From: VAZQ01 sp963725185
GTDB taxonomy: Bacteria; Pseudomonadota; Alphaproteobacteria; Rhizobiales; Xanthobacteraceae
Assembly (NCBI GenBank): GCA_963725185.1
Contig: CAVRXO010000002.1
Coordinates: 682,001-746,000, forward strand
Direction: 5' to 3'
DNA: 64,000 nt
Each line of letters begins with the position of its first letter. Positions within the stretch are counted from its first letter, which is position 1. The position numbers were made by a program, and so were the translations under genes. Below are positions 44,644 through 52,422 of this stretch, one piece after another. Under the pieces are notes generated by a model, which ran no database searches, was not told the origin of the DNA, and worked only from the letters and a program-made list of their open reading frames with translations.

Positions 44644-46515
44644 TCACGGGTCGTCGCTTGGCAGCGTGAACTGAAAGGTCGCACCGCGCCCGGCGTTGGC
44701 GCGGGCCCACAGCCGACCGCCATGGGACTTTATGATCCTGCGGCTGATGGACAGTCCCATGCCGGTGCCCTGCGGCTTGGTGGTGTAGAACGCCTCGAAA
44801 ATGTCGTCGAGGTTCTCGCCGGGAAATCCAATCCCGTGGTCGCTCACCGAGACCAGCAATTGATCGTCTTCGGTCCGTCGTGACGCGACGTTCAGCTCAC
44901 CGCTGCTCTCCTGCATGGCCTCGATGCCATTGAGCATAAGGTTCATCAAAACCTGCTGCAGCTGCACGCGGTCCGCTATCGTAGTTGGAAGCGCGGGGTC
45001 GAGGTCGTTGCGGATCAAAACACCATGACGGCTCGCCGCGTCACGAAGCATGACGGCCATCTCCAAAATGATATCGTTCAGGTCGGTCGGCTCCCGTTGC
45101 GGCGTCCCGCGACTGTAAAGCGAACGATTTCGTTCGACGATGTCGGCCGCGCGTTTCGCGTCATTGACGATTCGCAACAGGGCCGCGTCGGCCTGTTCAA
45201 GCCCGGGCGGTTGGCGTCGGATCCATCGCAGGCAGGTCTCGGCGTTGAGCGCGACGCCGGCGATCGGCTGCCTGATCTCGTGCGTCAGCGACGCCGCCAG
45301 CTCTCCCATCATGCTGACCCGGTTGATACGCGCGAGATCCCGCTCAAGCTCGTACAATCGTTCGCGCTGCTCCTCGGCACGCTTGCGTTCGGTGATATCG
45401 TTGTTGGTCTCCAGGGCTCCGATCGGCACCCCTCGCGTATCTCGTTGCAATGACCAGCGGCTCGCCAGCACCACTTGCGCTCCATCTTTCCGGGTGCGCA
45501 CCAGCTCGCCTTCCCAGCGGCCGCGATCCAGCAGCTCCGCCATGACCCGCTCAAACGGCATCGGAAACACCGTCTTCAGCAGATCAAGGGCAATCCTGCC
45601 TTCCGCTTCCTCTGCGGTCCATCCGTACAACGCCTCTGCGCCGCGATTCCAATTCCTCACAACTCCGTTCATGTCGCGGATGAAAATGGCATCATGAGTT
45701 AAATTGATCAGGTCAGCCTGCTCCCGCAGGGTCTTCTCGGCCTGTTTGCGCTCGGTTATGTCTATCACCGCCCCGATCAGGAGCGCGCTCTCCGCACCTT
45801 CACCGGGAGCACGACGGGCGACAACTTGAACGTGTTTGACAGAACCATTTGGCATCATCAGGCGGTGCTCGATGTCGAAGCCGGCCCTATCAATCGAGGC
45901 GAGCTCAATCACTTGCCGGACATGCATCCGGTCGTCCGGATGAGTGCGGTCGACTACGGTCTGCACCGTGGGCTTTTGCGTCGGCTCATATTCAAATATT
46001 CGATAGGTCTCCTCCGACCAGTAGATTTCCCCGCCCGCCACGTTCCAGCCGAAGCTCCCGGTGTGGCTCAATCGCTGCGCCTCCGCCAGATACATCTCGC
46101 TCCGGCGCAGCGCCTCCGCGACCTTCCTGCGTTCGGCCCGCTCCCGCGACTCACGCAACGCGCGCTGAACCGAGGGCACGAGCCTGGAGAGCCGCTGCTT
46201 CAAGACATAATCGGTGGCGCCGATCTTAAGCGCTTCGATCGCGACGTCCTCGCCGACGGTGCCCGAAACAAAGATGAAGGGCACCTCGGAGCGCTCGGCC
46301 CGGGCGAGGTGCAGTGCGGAGAGGCCGTCGAACGAAGGAAGCTTGTAGTCCGCGAGGATCAGTTCGACCCAAGTGCCCTTGAGAGCAGCCACGAATTCGG
46401 CGCGCGTTTCAACGCGAGCGACCTCACAGGCGATATGTTCCGCGAGGAGCTCCTGAACGAGCTCCGCGTCGGCGGCGTTATCCTCCAGAAGCAGGATGTG
46501 GAGAGGAGAGATCAC
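44644..46515 (-). CDS. hybrid-type histidine kinase: N-terminal receiver, two PAS, HisKA, HATPase
   Basis: A 623-aa protein starting at GTG 46515, which overlaps the stop of the receiver gene as GTGA. Residues 5-125 form a receiver domain with the phospho-aspartate D56 in LILADYKLPSFDG. Two PAS/PAC modules follow (HTGSFGWNVAGGEIYWSEET; HDAIFIRDMNGVVRNWNRGA), each ending in DITERK. The HisKA box is MMGELAASLTHEIRQPIAG, and the ATPase part has VLMNLMLNGIEAMQ, SDHGIGFPG and GTGMGLSISRRIIKSHGG. It is a soluble sensor likely fed by a phosphorelay, with the receiver gene upstream as partner. The frame extends upstream into the receiver gene but that is not coding. Confidence 0.9.
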   Translation of the reverse strand: MISPLHILLLEDNAADAELVQELLAEHIACEVARVETRAEFVAALKGTWVELILADYKLPSFDGLSALHLARAERSEVPFIFVSGTVGEDVAIEALKIGATDYVLKQRLSRLVPSVQRALRESRERAERRKVAEALRRSEMYLAEAQRLSHTGSFGWNVAGGEIYWSEETYRIFEYEPTQKPTVQTVVDRTHPDDRMHVRQVIELASIDRAGFDIEHRLMMPNGSVKHVQVVARRAPGEGAESALLIGAVIDITERKQAEKTLREQADLINLTHDAIFIRDMNGVVRNWNRGAEALYGWTAEEAEGRIALDLLKTVFPMPFERVMAELLDRGRWEGELVRTRKDGAQVVLASRWSLQRDTRGVPIGALETNNDITERKRAEEQRERLYELERDLARINRVSMMGELAASLTHEIRQPIAGVALNAETCLRWIRRQPPGLEQADAALLRIVNDAKRAADIVERNRSLYSRGTPQREPTDLNDIILEMAVMLRDAASRHGVLIRNDLDPALPTTIADRVQLQQVLMNLMLNGIEAMQESSGELNVASRRTEDDQLLVSVSDHGIGFPGENLDDIFEAFYTTKPQGTGMGLSISRRIIKSHGGRLWARANAGRGATFQFTLPSDDP

Positions 46516-46967
46516 AACACCTTTTTCACGCTGCCCGGTGGCGGCTGGTTGATCACCGCCCAGAAGATACCCAGCTCCCTCACGGCGTTGACAAACTCGT
46601 GAAAATCGACCGGCTTCACCACATAGGCGTTCACCCCGAGCTGGTAGCTTCTTATCATGTCCCTTTCCTCCCGGGACGACGTCAGCACCACCACAGGGAT
46701 CATCTTCAGGCGGTCGTCGGACTTGATCCGAGTCAACACTTCCAGGCCGTCCACCTTGGGCAGCTTCAAATCGAGCAGAACGACCGCGGGATGCTCGCGT
46801 GGACGAGCCCTGAATTGCCCCTGGCAATAGAGGTAATCCAGGGCCTCCTGACCGTCACGGACAACCACCACCTCGTTCATCAGGTTGTATTCCTCCAGTG
46901 CCGTCAGAGTAAGCTCCACGTCTTTTGGGTCATCCTCGACCATCAGAAGGCGTCCCGGCGTCTCCAT
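46512..46967 (-). CDS. single-domain response regulator (Rcp1/CheY-like)
   Basis: A 151-aa receiver protein: MVEDDPKDVELTLTALEEYN at the start, the phospho-aspartate D66 in VVLLDLKLPKVDGLEVL, the conserved threonine/serine in VVVLTSSREERDM and lysine in VNAYVVKPVDFHEF. It has no output domain, so it acts as a phosphate shuttle. It is typical of receivers paired with phytochrome-like kinases. GAGGAG precedes the ATG. It couples to the kinase downstream through a GTGA overlap and is about 41 nt from the DUF4118 kinase upstream. Confidence 0.92.
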   Translation of the reverse strand: METPGRLLMVEDDPKDVELTLTALEEYNLMNEVVVVRDGQEALDYLYCQGQFRARPREHPAVVLLDLKLPKVDGLEVLTRIKSDDRLKMIPVVVLTSSREERDMIRSYQLGVNAYVVKPVDFHEFVNAVRELGIFWAVINQPPPGSVKKVL

Positions 46968-47008
46968 TCGCGTGCTCCTCTCTCAATCTTATGCCCTAGC
47001 AATGAAAC

Positions 47009-48145
47009 TTATGCCCTACGAAGCGAGAAATAGAAGGTCGCGCCTTGATCTACTGCGCCTTCGGCCCGCACCTCACCCCCATGCCGATGGATGATGCGCT
47101 GGACGGTCGCCAGCCCAATGCCGGTGCCTTCGAACTCGTCGGCTCGATGCAGACGCTGAAATACGCCGAACAACTTGTCGACATATTGTATGTCAAAGCC
47201 TGCGCCATTGTCGGCGACGAACACCTCGACGTCATTATCCTTGCGATCGGCATAGCCAATCTGGATTTTGGCTTGCGGCCGCAGCCTCGTGAACTTGACC
47301 GCGTTTGACAGCAGATTCATGAAGGCCACCTTGAGCATGGAACGGTCCCCGTAACAGACCGGCAGCGCTCCGATCGTCCAGGCAATATTCCGATCCTTCG
47401 TGTCATGCTTGAGCTCGGCGACGACCTCGCGGACGAGTTGGTCCAGGTTAACGGCGGCCTTCCTGGCTTCGGCTCGTCCGATCCGGGAAAAACCCAGCAG
47501 ATCGTCAATCAGAGTGCCCATTCGCTTCGACGCCTCGAGGATCATCGCCATGTAGCGGCGACCTTTCTCATCCAGCGCGCTTGAACATTGTCGTTGTAAA
47601 AGTTCCGCGTAGCCCGCGACATGGCGCAGCGGCGCTCGAAGATCGTGGGAGACAGAATAACTGAATGCCTCCAGCTCCTTGTTCGCCGCTTCGAGCTCTG
47701 CGGCTCGCTTCGCAAGCTCCGCGCGGGCCTGAAGAAGACCGTCTTCGAACCGGCGTCGAACCGCGGCGAACGAAGCAACAAGCACCCCCCATCCCACGAA
47801 AATGAAGAAATAAGGCAGCTCGTCGCTTGAAATTTCGAAGGTGTAGAGGGGCTCCGTAAAGAAGTAGTCAAAGAGCAACATGGATAGCAGGATCGCCAGC
47901 ACGGAAGGTCCGGTGCCCGCGTACCAGGTGATGATGCCGATGGACATGGCAAAAAGCGGCACCTCCACATCGCGGAGCTGATAGTATTGCGAGATGAGGG
48001 CCAGCCCGAACGCAATCGCAACACAAACGACGGCAAAGCCGTAGCGCAAGATCGGCGAGCGGACCCGGTGGAATTCCAGATTCCAACGCACCAGGGCTCG
48101 CCATCCCCCACCCGGCATTGGCCCTTCCGCAACCTCAGTCATCAT
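47009..48145 (-). CDS. membrane sensor histidine kinase with DUF4118-type 4-TM domain
   Basis: About 378 aa. An N-terminal KdpD-like DUF4118 region has spans YGFAVVCVAIAFGLALISQY, FAMSIGIITWYAGTGPSVLA, ILLSMLLFDYFFTEPLYTFE and YFFIFVGWGVLVASFAAVRR. A coiled linker (RAELAKRAAELEAANKELEA) leads to the phospho-accepting histidine in FSYSVSHDLRAPLRHVAGYA, and the ATPase with NLLSNAVKFTRLRP, NGAGFDIQYVDKLFGVF and GTGIGLATVQRIIHRHGG. ATG 48145 has GGAAG upstream. It heads a group with the receiver and hybrid kinase on the same strand. The sensed signal is unknown. Confidence 0.9.
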   Translation of the reverse strand: MMTEVAEGPMPGGGWRALVRWNLEFHRVRSPILRYGFAVVCVAIAFGLALISQYYQLRDVEVPLFAMSIGIITWYAGTGPSVLAILLSMLLFDYFFTEPLYTFEISSDELPYFFIFVGWGVLVASFAAVRRRFEDGLLQARAELAKRAAELEAANKELEAFSYSVSHDLRAPLRHVAGYAELLQRQCSSALDEKGRRYMAMILEASKRMGTLIDDLLGFSRIGRAEARKAAVNLDQLVREVVAELKHDTKDRNIAWTIGALPVCYGDRSMLKVAFMNLLSNAVKFTRLRPQAKIQIGYADRKDNDVEVFVADNGAGFDIQYVDKLFGVFQRLHRADEFEGTGIGLATVQRIIHRHGGEVRAEGAVDQGATFYFSLRRA

Positions 48146-48551
48146 GCACTTCCGATCTGAACCGCACTTCAATTCCGATTGCTCTGCGGGTCCGGAGCGC
48201 GCCGGGTCTGACGTCGACGCCTTCGGAGAGGCGTGCGATCGTGCCGAAATCCTTCAATATTGCCGTTGCCCTCATTGGCTCCAACCTCGATCACCAGAGC
48301 GGGCCGGGAGCCGCCGCCACGGGCGCGGACAGCCGCAAGTGGGGCAAGCCGCGCGTGCCACGGACTGCCCCGGAAGCACGGCGTCCGTTATTGTACGAAT
48401 TCGCGATCGGCCTGCAACTCAATCCCGAGATTTCGGTTGCCCTCCGGGCAGCAAAACCAATAAAACCGCGGAAGAACGCAGCGTCCAATCAAACCCTAAG
48501 TAATTGATTTTACTTGTACGAATCCGCGCGTGCCATCACCCTTCGCGGGCC
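48146..48551. other. 406-nt region without a convincing gene
   Basis: Lies upstream of the DUF4118 kinase. Three plus frames (for example 48118-48507) have no start signal or family features and are rich in Arg/Pro/Ala, as chance frames in GC-rich DNA are. An AT-richer stretch at 48480-48520 is probably regulatory. Confidence 0.4.
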
Positions 48552-48749
48552 TCAGGAATTGGCGAGAAACCACGCCGGCGCCGGACAGAACGCCGCTGCC
48601 ATGGCTACGTAAACGAGCGCCGCCAAGTCGGCCGGCACAAGGCCGTTTGGGCGCTCGTTCGACGAGCGGAGCGGGCCTGATCTTCGCAAGCCGATGACCA
48701 CGGTCGCCAACAGTAGCGCCGCGCCAGACCAAGGCATCATCCGGCTCAT
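48552..48749 (-). CDS. possible small membrane protein
   Basis: A 65-aa frame with two hydrophobic spans (PWSGAALLLATVVIGL and VPADLAALVYVAMAAAF), starting MSRMMPWS near a plausible promoter stretch shared with the divergent FixJ-like gene. No family was recognised and no strong ribosome site was seen. It could be a spurious frame. Confidence 0.35.
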   Translation of the reverse strand: MSRMMPWSGAALLLATVVIGLRRSGPLRSSNERPNGLVPADLAALVYVAMAAAFCPAPAWFLANS

Positions 48750-48833
48750 ACCTTAGTTTAGGTGGCCACGCCGACCTCCGATATGGTAAAAATACCGGGT
48801 TTCACCCCAGCGGGGATCACCGGGGCGGGGCGT

Positions 48834-49475
48834 ATGGCGGTCGCAATGCCGTTCGAGACGACTGATACGGCGGTTGTGCACGTGGTCGACGACGACGCGT
48901 CGATACGCGGCGCGCTGGAAGGGCTGTTCAACTCGGTGGGGCTCGCCACCCGAAGCTACGCAGCGGCCCGCGATTTTATCGGCACAAGCCTCGCCGACAA
49001 ACCCGGATGCATCGTCATCGACATCCGTTTGCCTGACATGAATGGGCTCGAGTTCCAGGCTCAGCTTACCCGGATGGGGGTTTCCCTGCCGGTCGTGATG
49101 ATGACCGGATACGGGGACGTTCCCATGTCGGTCCGGGCCATGAAACGAGGCGCGGTGGACTTTCTTTCCAAGCCGTTCCGTGACCAGGACATGCTCGATG
49201 CAGTGATGACCGCCATCGAACGTGATCGCCAGCGGCGGACAATCGACGGCGACCTTGCGCTGTTGCGGCAGCGATTGGGAACTTTGTCCGCCCGCGAGCG
49301 GCAGGTGATGCTGCTGGTGACGGCCGGCAAGATGAACAAGCAGATCGCCGGCGATCTGGGCATAAGCGAGATTACTGTGAAAATTCACCGGGGGGCGGCC
49401 ATGCGCAAAATGAAAGCGCGGACCCTGGCCGACCTGGTGCGGATGGCTGAGGCGATCAAGCCCACGCCATCTTGA
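48834..49475 (+). CDS. FixJ-like two-component response regulator
   Basis: A 213-aa regulator with a receiver domain (VVHVVDDDASIRGALEGLFN; D63 in CIVIDIRLPDMNGLEFQ; LPVVMMTGYGDVPMSVRAMK) and a LuxR-type helix-turn-helix (LGTLSARERQVMLLVTAGKM followed by QIAGDLGISEITVKIHRG). This is the FixJ architecture for transcription activation. ATG 48834 has GGGGCGGGG upstream; earlier in-frame starts at 48762 add a poorly conserved leader. The sensor is not adjacent but the nearby kinases are candidates. The downstream REC gene probably belongs to the same unit. Confidence 0.88.
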   Translation: MAVAMPFETTDTAVVHVVDDDASIRGALEGLFNSVGLATRSYAAARDFIGTSLADKPGCIVIDIRLPDMNGLEFQAQLTRMGVSLPVVMMTGYGDVPMSVRAMKRGAVDFLSKPFRDQDMLDAVMTAIERDRQRRTIDGDLALLRQRLGTLSARERQVMLLVTAGKMNKQIAGDLGISEITVKIHRGAAMRKMKARTLADLVRMAEAIKPTPS

Positions 49476-49574
49476 TGGCCGCGTATAGCACTCGCGTATG
49501 ATTCCCGGCGCCTCCTTCACATGCCATATCCCCTGTCCTGCCCGGTTGCCAGCACACCGCAGGGGAAAGAATTG

Positions 49575-49946
49575 ATGTGTGACAAAGAGCCCGTAGTCGC
49601 GGTCATCGATGACGACGAACCGTTCCGGACAGCGCTGGTTCAGTCGCTCTACTCGCTGGGATACGGGGTCCGCGGATTTGCGACCGCGGACGAATTTGCC
49701 GCGGTACACGGGGAAAGCGCTTGCGACTGCGTCATCACCGATATTCACATGCCCGGGATGAGCGGGCTTGGTCTCAAGCGATTGCTCACCGCCCGCGACT
49801 GTCGGGTGCCGGTCATCATGATCACTGCGCGCACCGAGCCGGAGTTGGAAGCCAGAGTGGCCGCCAGCGGCGCATTCTGTCTGCTCACAAAGCCGTTCGA
49901 GACAAATACCTTGGTCGGCCACTTGGAAAGGGCGCTGAGAACTTGA
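49575..49946 (+). CDS. single-domain response regulator (CheY/FixJ-N type)
   Basis: A 123-aa receiver, MCDKEPVVAVIDDDEPFRTA, with D56 in DCVITDIHMPGMSGLGLK, the switch threonine in PVIMITARTEPEL and the lysine in FCLLTKPFETNTL. ATG 49575 has AGGGGAAAG upstream; an earlier start at 49521 is possible. It follows the FixJ-like gene by 100 nt and has no output domain. It resembles receivers that feed or drain phosphate from FixJ-type relays. Confidence 0.9.
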   Translation: MCDKEPVVAVIDDDEPFRTALVQSLYSLGYGVRGFATADEFAAVHGESACDCVITDIHMPGMSGLGLKRLLTARDCRVPVIMITARTEPELEARVAASGAFCLLTKPFETNTLVGHLERALRT

Positions 49947-50068
49947 GTGCGACTGCTCCCAGTTCCCCGTTGGCAGACAAAGACATTTTACCCTCCACCG
50001 TCGAAATGACGGCTATCAATCCACGATTGTGCTCCTCTCCGGGGCGCCGTTGAACAAGCCCAGTACCT

Positions 50069-51293
50069 TCATTTCTTCAACGTCGCGCCGGTCAGCTGCG
50101 CTATCGCTGCGAGCGTTGTTTGCGCGGCATTCAGGCCGAGGCGGAAATCCTTGTCGGAATAGGACGCGTACCGATCGGTGGCCTGATGGTAATGCGGGTT
50201 CCAGCCGGCGCCGATCTGCATGCCTCTTTCGTTCTCGCGCAGGCTGATGGCCGGGATAATATTCATAAAGACGTTGGAATCCGTATTGACCATGTGGTTG
50301 CCGACGGCAGCCGGATAATCGGTTGCGTATTTCTCGTTGGCGTCGCGAAAAAAGAACGCGAGACCCATCGCCTGGCCGGCGAATTTCGTGGTCGACTGAA
50401 ATTCGATGTTGACGTCGGCCTCCGGGCGCTGCTCGGAAGCGATCGTGCCGTCCGCACGCGGCATGCCATGGTCCCACAGCAGCATGTCGTGCTGGATCAT
50501 CGCGAGCCACCTGGGTTCCGGAAAGCGGCCCGATCCGGCAGGGTCTTCCTTACCCTGCAACGGCCCACGCTGCGCCACGTAGGCGGCGGCGCCCTGGAAG
50601 CCGGTTTCCTCGTTGTTCCAAAGCGCGAAGCGGATCGACCGCTCGCTCACGACATCGGGACCGCTGAAGACGCGCGCGAGCTCCATGACCAGCGCCGTGC
50701 CCGAGCCGTCGTCGTCCGCCGCCTCGCCGAAACCGCGTCCATCCATGTGGGCGCCGACGATATACATCTCGTCCGGCCGGGTGGTGCCGACCTTGGTGCA
50801 GTAGACTTCCTCGCGCGGCCCCGCAGTCGAAGGCCCCTCGTTCAGCGCCCGCAGCCGCGGATCGGCTTGCGCCGCCGGATTGTTGTTGGGCGCGACCGGC
50901 AGCGTGATGCCCCGTATCCGCGCGCCGCCGAGGCCCGCAATGATTTCCCCGCTGTCGATCACCGCGCCGGGCGGGCGCGCCGCAACCTGCTGGTCGCGCG
51001 GCAGCCCCGGTGCGTTGTAGACATATCTGATGCGCTCCGTGGTGCAGCCGTAGCCTCGCAGCTGCGCCTCGATCCAATCGACCGCGGCCTGATTGCGTTC
51101 GGTGCCCTGCTGCCGGTCGCCGAACTGGCCGAGGCCTTTGATCGTGGCCTTGTAGCGTTCTAGATCAACCCGTCCGACCAGCGCCCTGGTGGGGTCGTCG
51201 CTCGGAACGACGGGCAGCTGCTGGGTGAAAGCCGGTGTGGAGACCGCGATGGTGAGTTCCGCAAAGTCCGATAGCAAATGCGTGTGCGCTCAT
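50069..51293 (-). CDS. M28-family zinc peptidase, frame-broken near the 5' end
   Basis: About 405 aa. The di-zinc aminopeptidase motifs are visible: MYIVGAHMDGRGF and AADDDGSGTALVMELARVF, the catalytic EE in ALWNNEETGFQGAAAYV, then MIQHDMLLW and a C-terminal NPHYHQATDRYASY. A strong GGAGGAAACA precedes ATG 51293, but the reading frame of the main body only opens from 51277 as a TTG. Removing one base in the first 16 nt joins them. ELTIAVSTPAFTQQLPV ends a possible signal peptide, though its hydrophobic core is poor. It is probably secreted; the substrate is unknown. Confidence 0.8.
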
Positions 51294-51351
51294 TGTTTCC
51301 TCCCTGCCCATCCATCTTCTTGCGAGCAGACGGATGGGCAGGTCAATCCCC

Positions 51352-51388
51352 GGATCAAGTCCAGGGATCAAGCCCAGGGATCAAATCC
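51352..51388. repeat. three tandem 12-13 nt units upstream of the 275-aa gene
   Basis: The motif GGATCAAG/A-TCCA/CCCA/TCCG occurs three times in a row (GGATCAAGTCCA, GGATCAAGCCCA, GGATCAAATCCG). It resembles the ubiquitous GGATCAAGCCC-type interspersed sequences of rhizobial genomes. It lies in non-coding DNA upstream of the M28 peptidase and the divergent gene at 51595. Confidence 0.5.
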
Positions 51389-51594
51389 GGGCCAGGGACC
51401 ACGAGGGCGGATTCCGGCGACACCGAAGCGCAACATGCGCCGCGTCTTCATCACGCTGCTCAATTGACATGTTGGGTGCAATAAATAAGGCCTGCCTCGG
51501 GGTCGGTGACGCGATAAGATGTCATCCAAGCGACAGCCGGTGGGCATCAAGGCGGAATGAATTGGTCGATGCACCGCTCGCCCGGAGGACTTTG

Positions 51595-52422
51595 ATGCAT
51601 TGCGTATGCCGCTGCGGCGCGATCGTGCTCGCGATGCTGTCGATAATCGGCCGGCCGGCCGGCGCGCTCGAAGCCTATCCGGATTGGCGGGGCCAGTGGG
51701 TGCGGGTCGACGGCGGGCACGGCCCGCAGTTCGATCCGAGCAAGCCGCCCGGGCGCGGCCAGCGGGTCCCTCTCAACGCCGAATATCAGGCGATCTTCGA
51801 GGCCAACCTCAAGAGCCTCGCGACCGGCACGCAGCCCTACAATCCGCAGCTCGGCTGCCTGCCGCCCGGCATGCCGCGCACCATGATCCTGTACGAGCCG
51901 ATGGAGGTGATCGTCACGCCCGCGGCCACCTATATGGCGTTCTCGTTCATGAACGACTTCCGCCGCATCTATACCGATGGACGCGACTGGCCGGCCGGTA
52001 TCGAGCCGTCGTTCGTGGGTTATTCCATCGGCCGGTGGACCGATGCCGGCGAAGGCGGCCGCCACGGCCGGCTGGAGATCGAGACGCGCCACATCCGAGG
52101 TCCGCGCAGCCTGGGCGTCGGCATTCCGCTGCATCAGGACAATATGACGGTGATCAAGGAGAAGCTGTATCTGGACCCGGACAATGCGGACATCATGCAC
52201 GACGAGCTCACCACCATCGACGATGCCTTCACGCGTCCGTGGACGGTCACGATGACCTATCGCCACGATCACCATCCGGTCTGGACCGAGTTTTTTTGCG
52301 CCGAGAACAACAATCACGTGGTGCTGGGCAAGGACACCTATTTCCTGAGCGGAGATCGCCAGCTGATGCCGACCCGCAAGGGTCAACCGCCGCCGGATCT
52401 GCGAAATTTCAAGAATGATTGA
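51595..52422 (+). CDS. secreted conserved protein of unknown function (paralogue of 8176-9006)
   Basis: A 275-aa protein; CGGAGGAC lies 4 nt upstream of ATG 51595 (MHCVCRCGAIVLAMLSI). The signal peptide ends GRPAGA, and the mature part begins LEAYPDWRGQWVRVDGG. It shares with 8176-9006 the blocks NAEYQAIFEANL, GCLPPGMPRTM, YTDGRDWP, VGYSIGRW, IETRHIRGPRSLG, FTRPWTVT and the C-terminal TRKGQPPPDLRNF. Function is not known to me. The stop overlaps the ATG of the following permease by 8 nt, so the two are translationally coupled. That is the main clue to function: a possible link to solute transport. Confidence 0.78.
   Translation: MHCVCRCGAIVLAMLSIIGRPAGALEAYPDWRGQWVRVDGGHGPQFDPSKPPGRGQRVPLNAEYQAIFEANLKSLATGTQPYNPQLGCLPPGMPRTMILYEPMEVIVTPAATYMAFSFMNDFRRIYTDGRDWPAGIEPSFVGYSIGRWTDAGEGGRHGRLEIETRHIRGPRSLGVGIPLHQDNMTVIKEKLYLDPDNADIMHDELTTIDDAFTRPWTVTMTYRHDHHPVWTEFFCAENNNHVVLGKDTYFLSGDRQLMPTRKGQPPPDLRNFKND

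Noticed and set aside
48118..48507. A plus-strand gene in the region upstream of the DUF4118 kinase
   Set aside because: No start site or recognisable domain, Arg/Pro-rich composition; likely chance.
51530..51562. A remnant of a Bug gene end (GGGCATCAAGGCGGA) before the 275-aa gene
   Set aside because: Only about 15 bases match the end of the Bug gene at 22639, too few to support homology.
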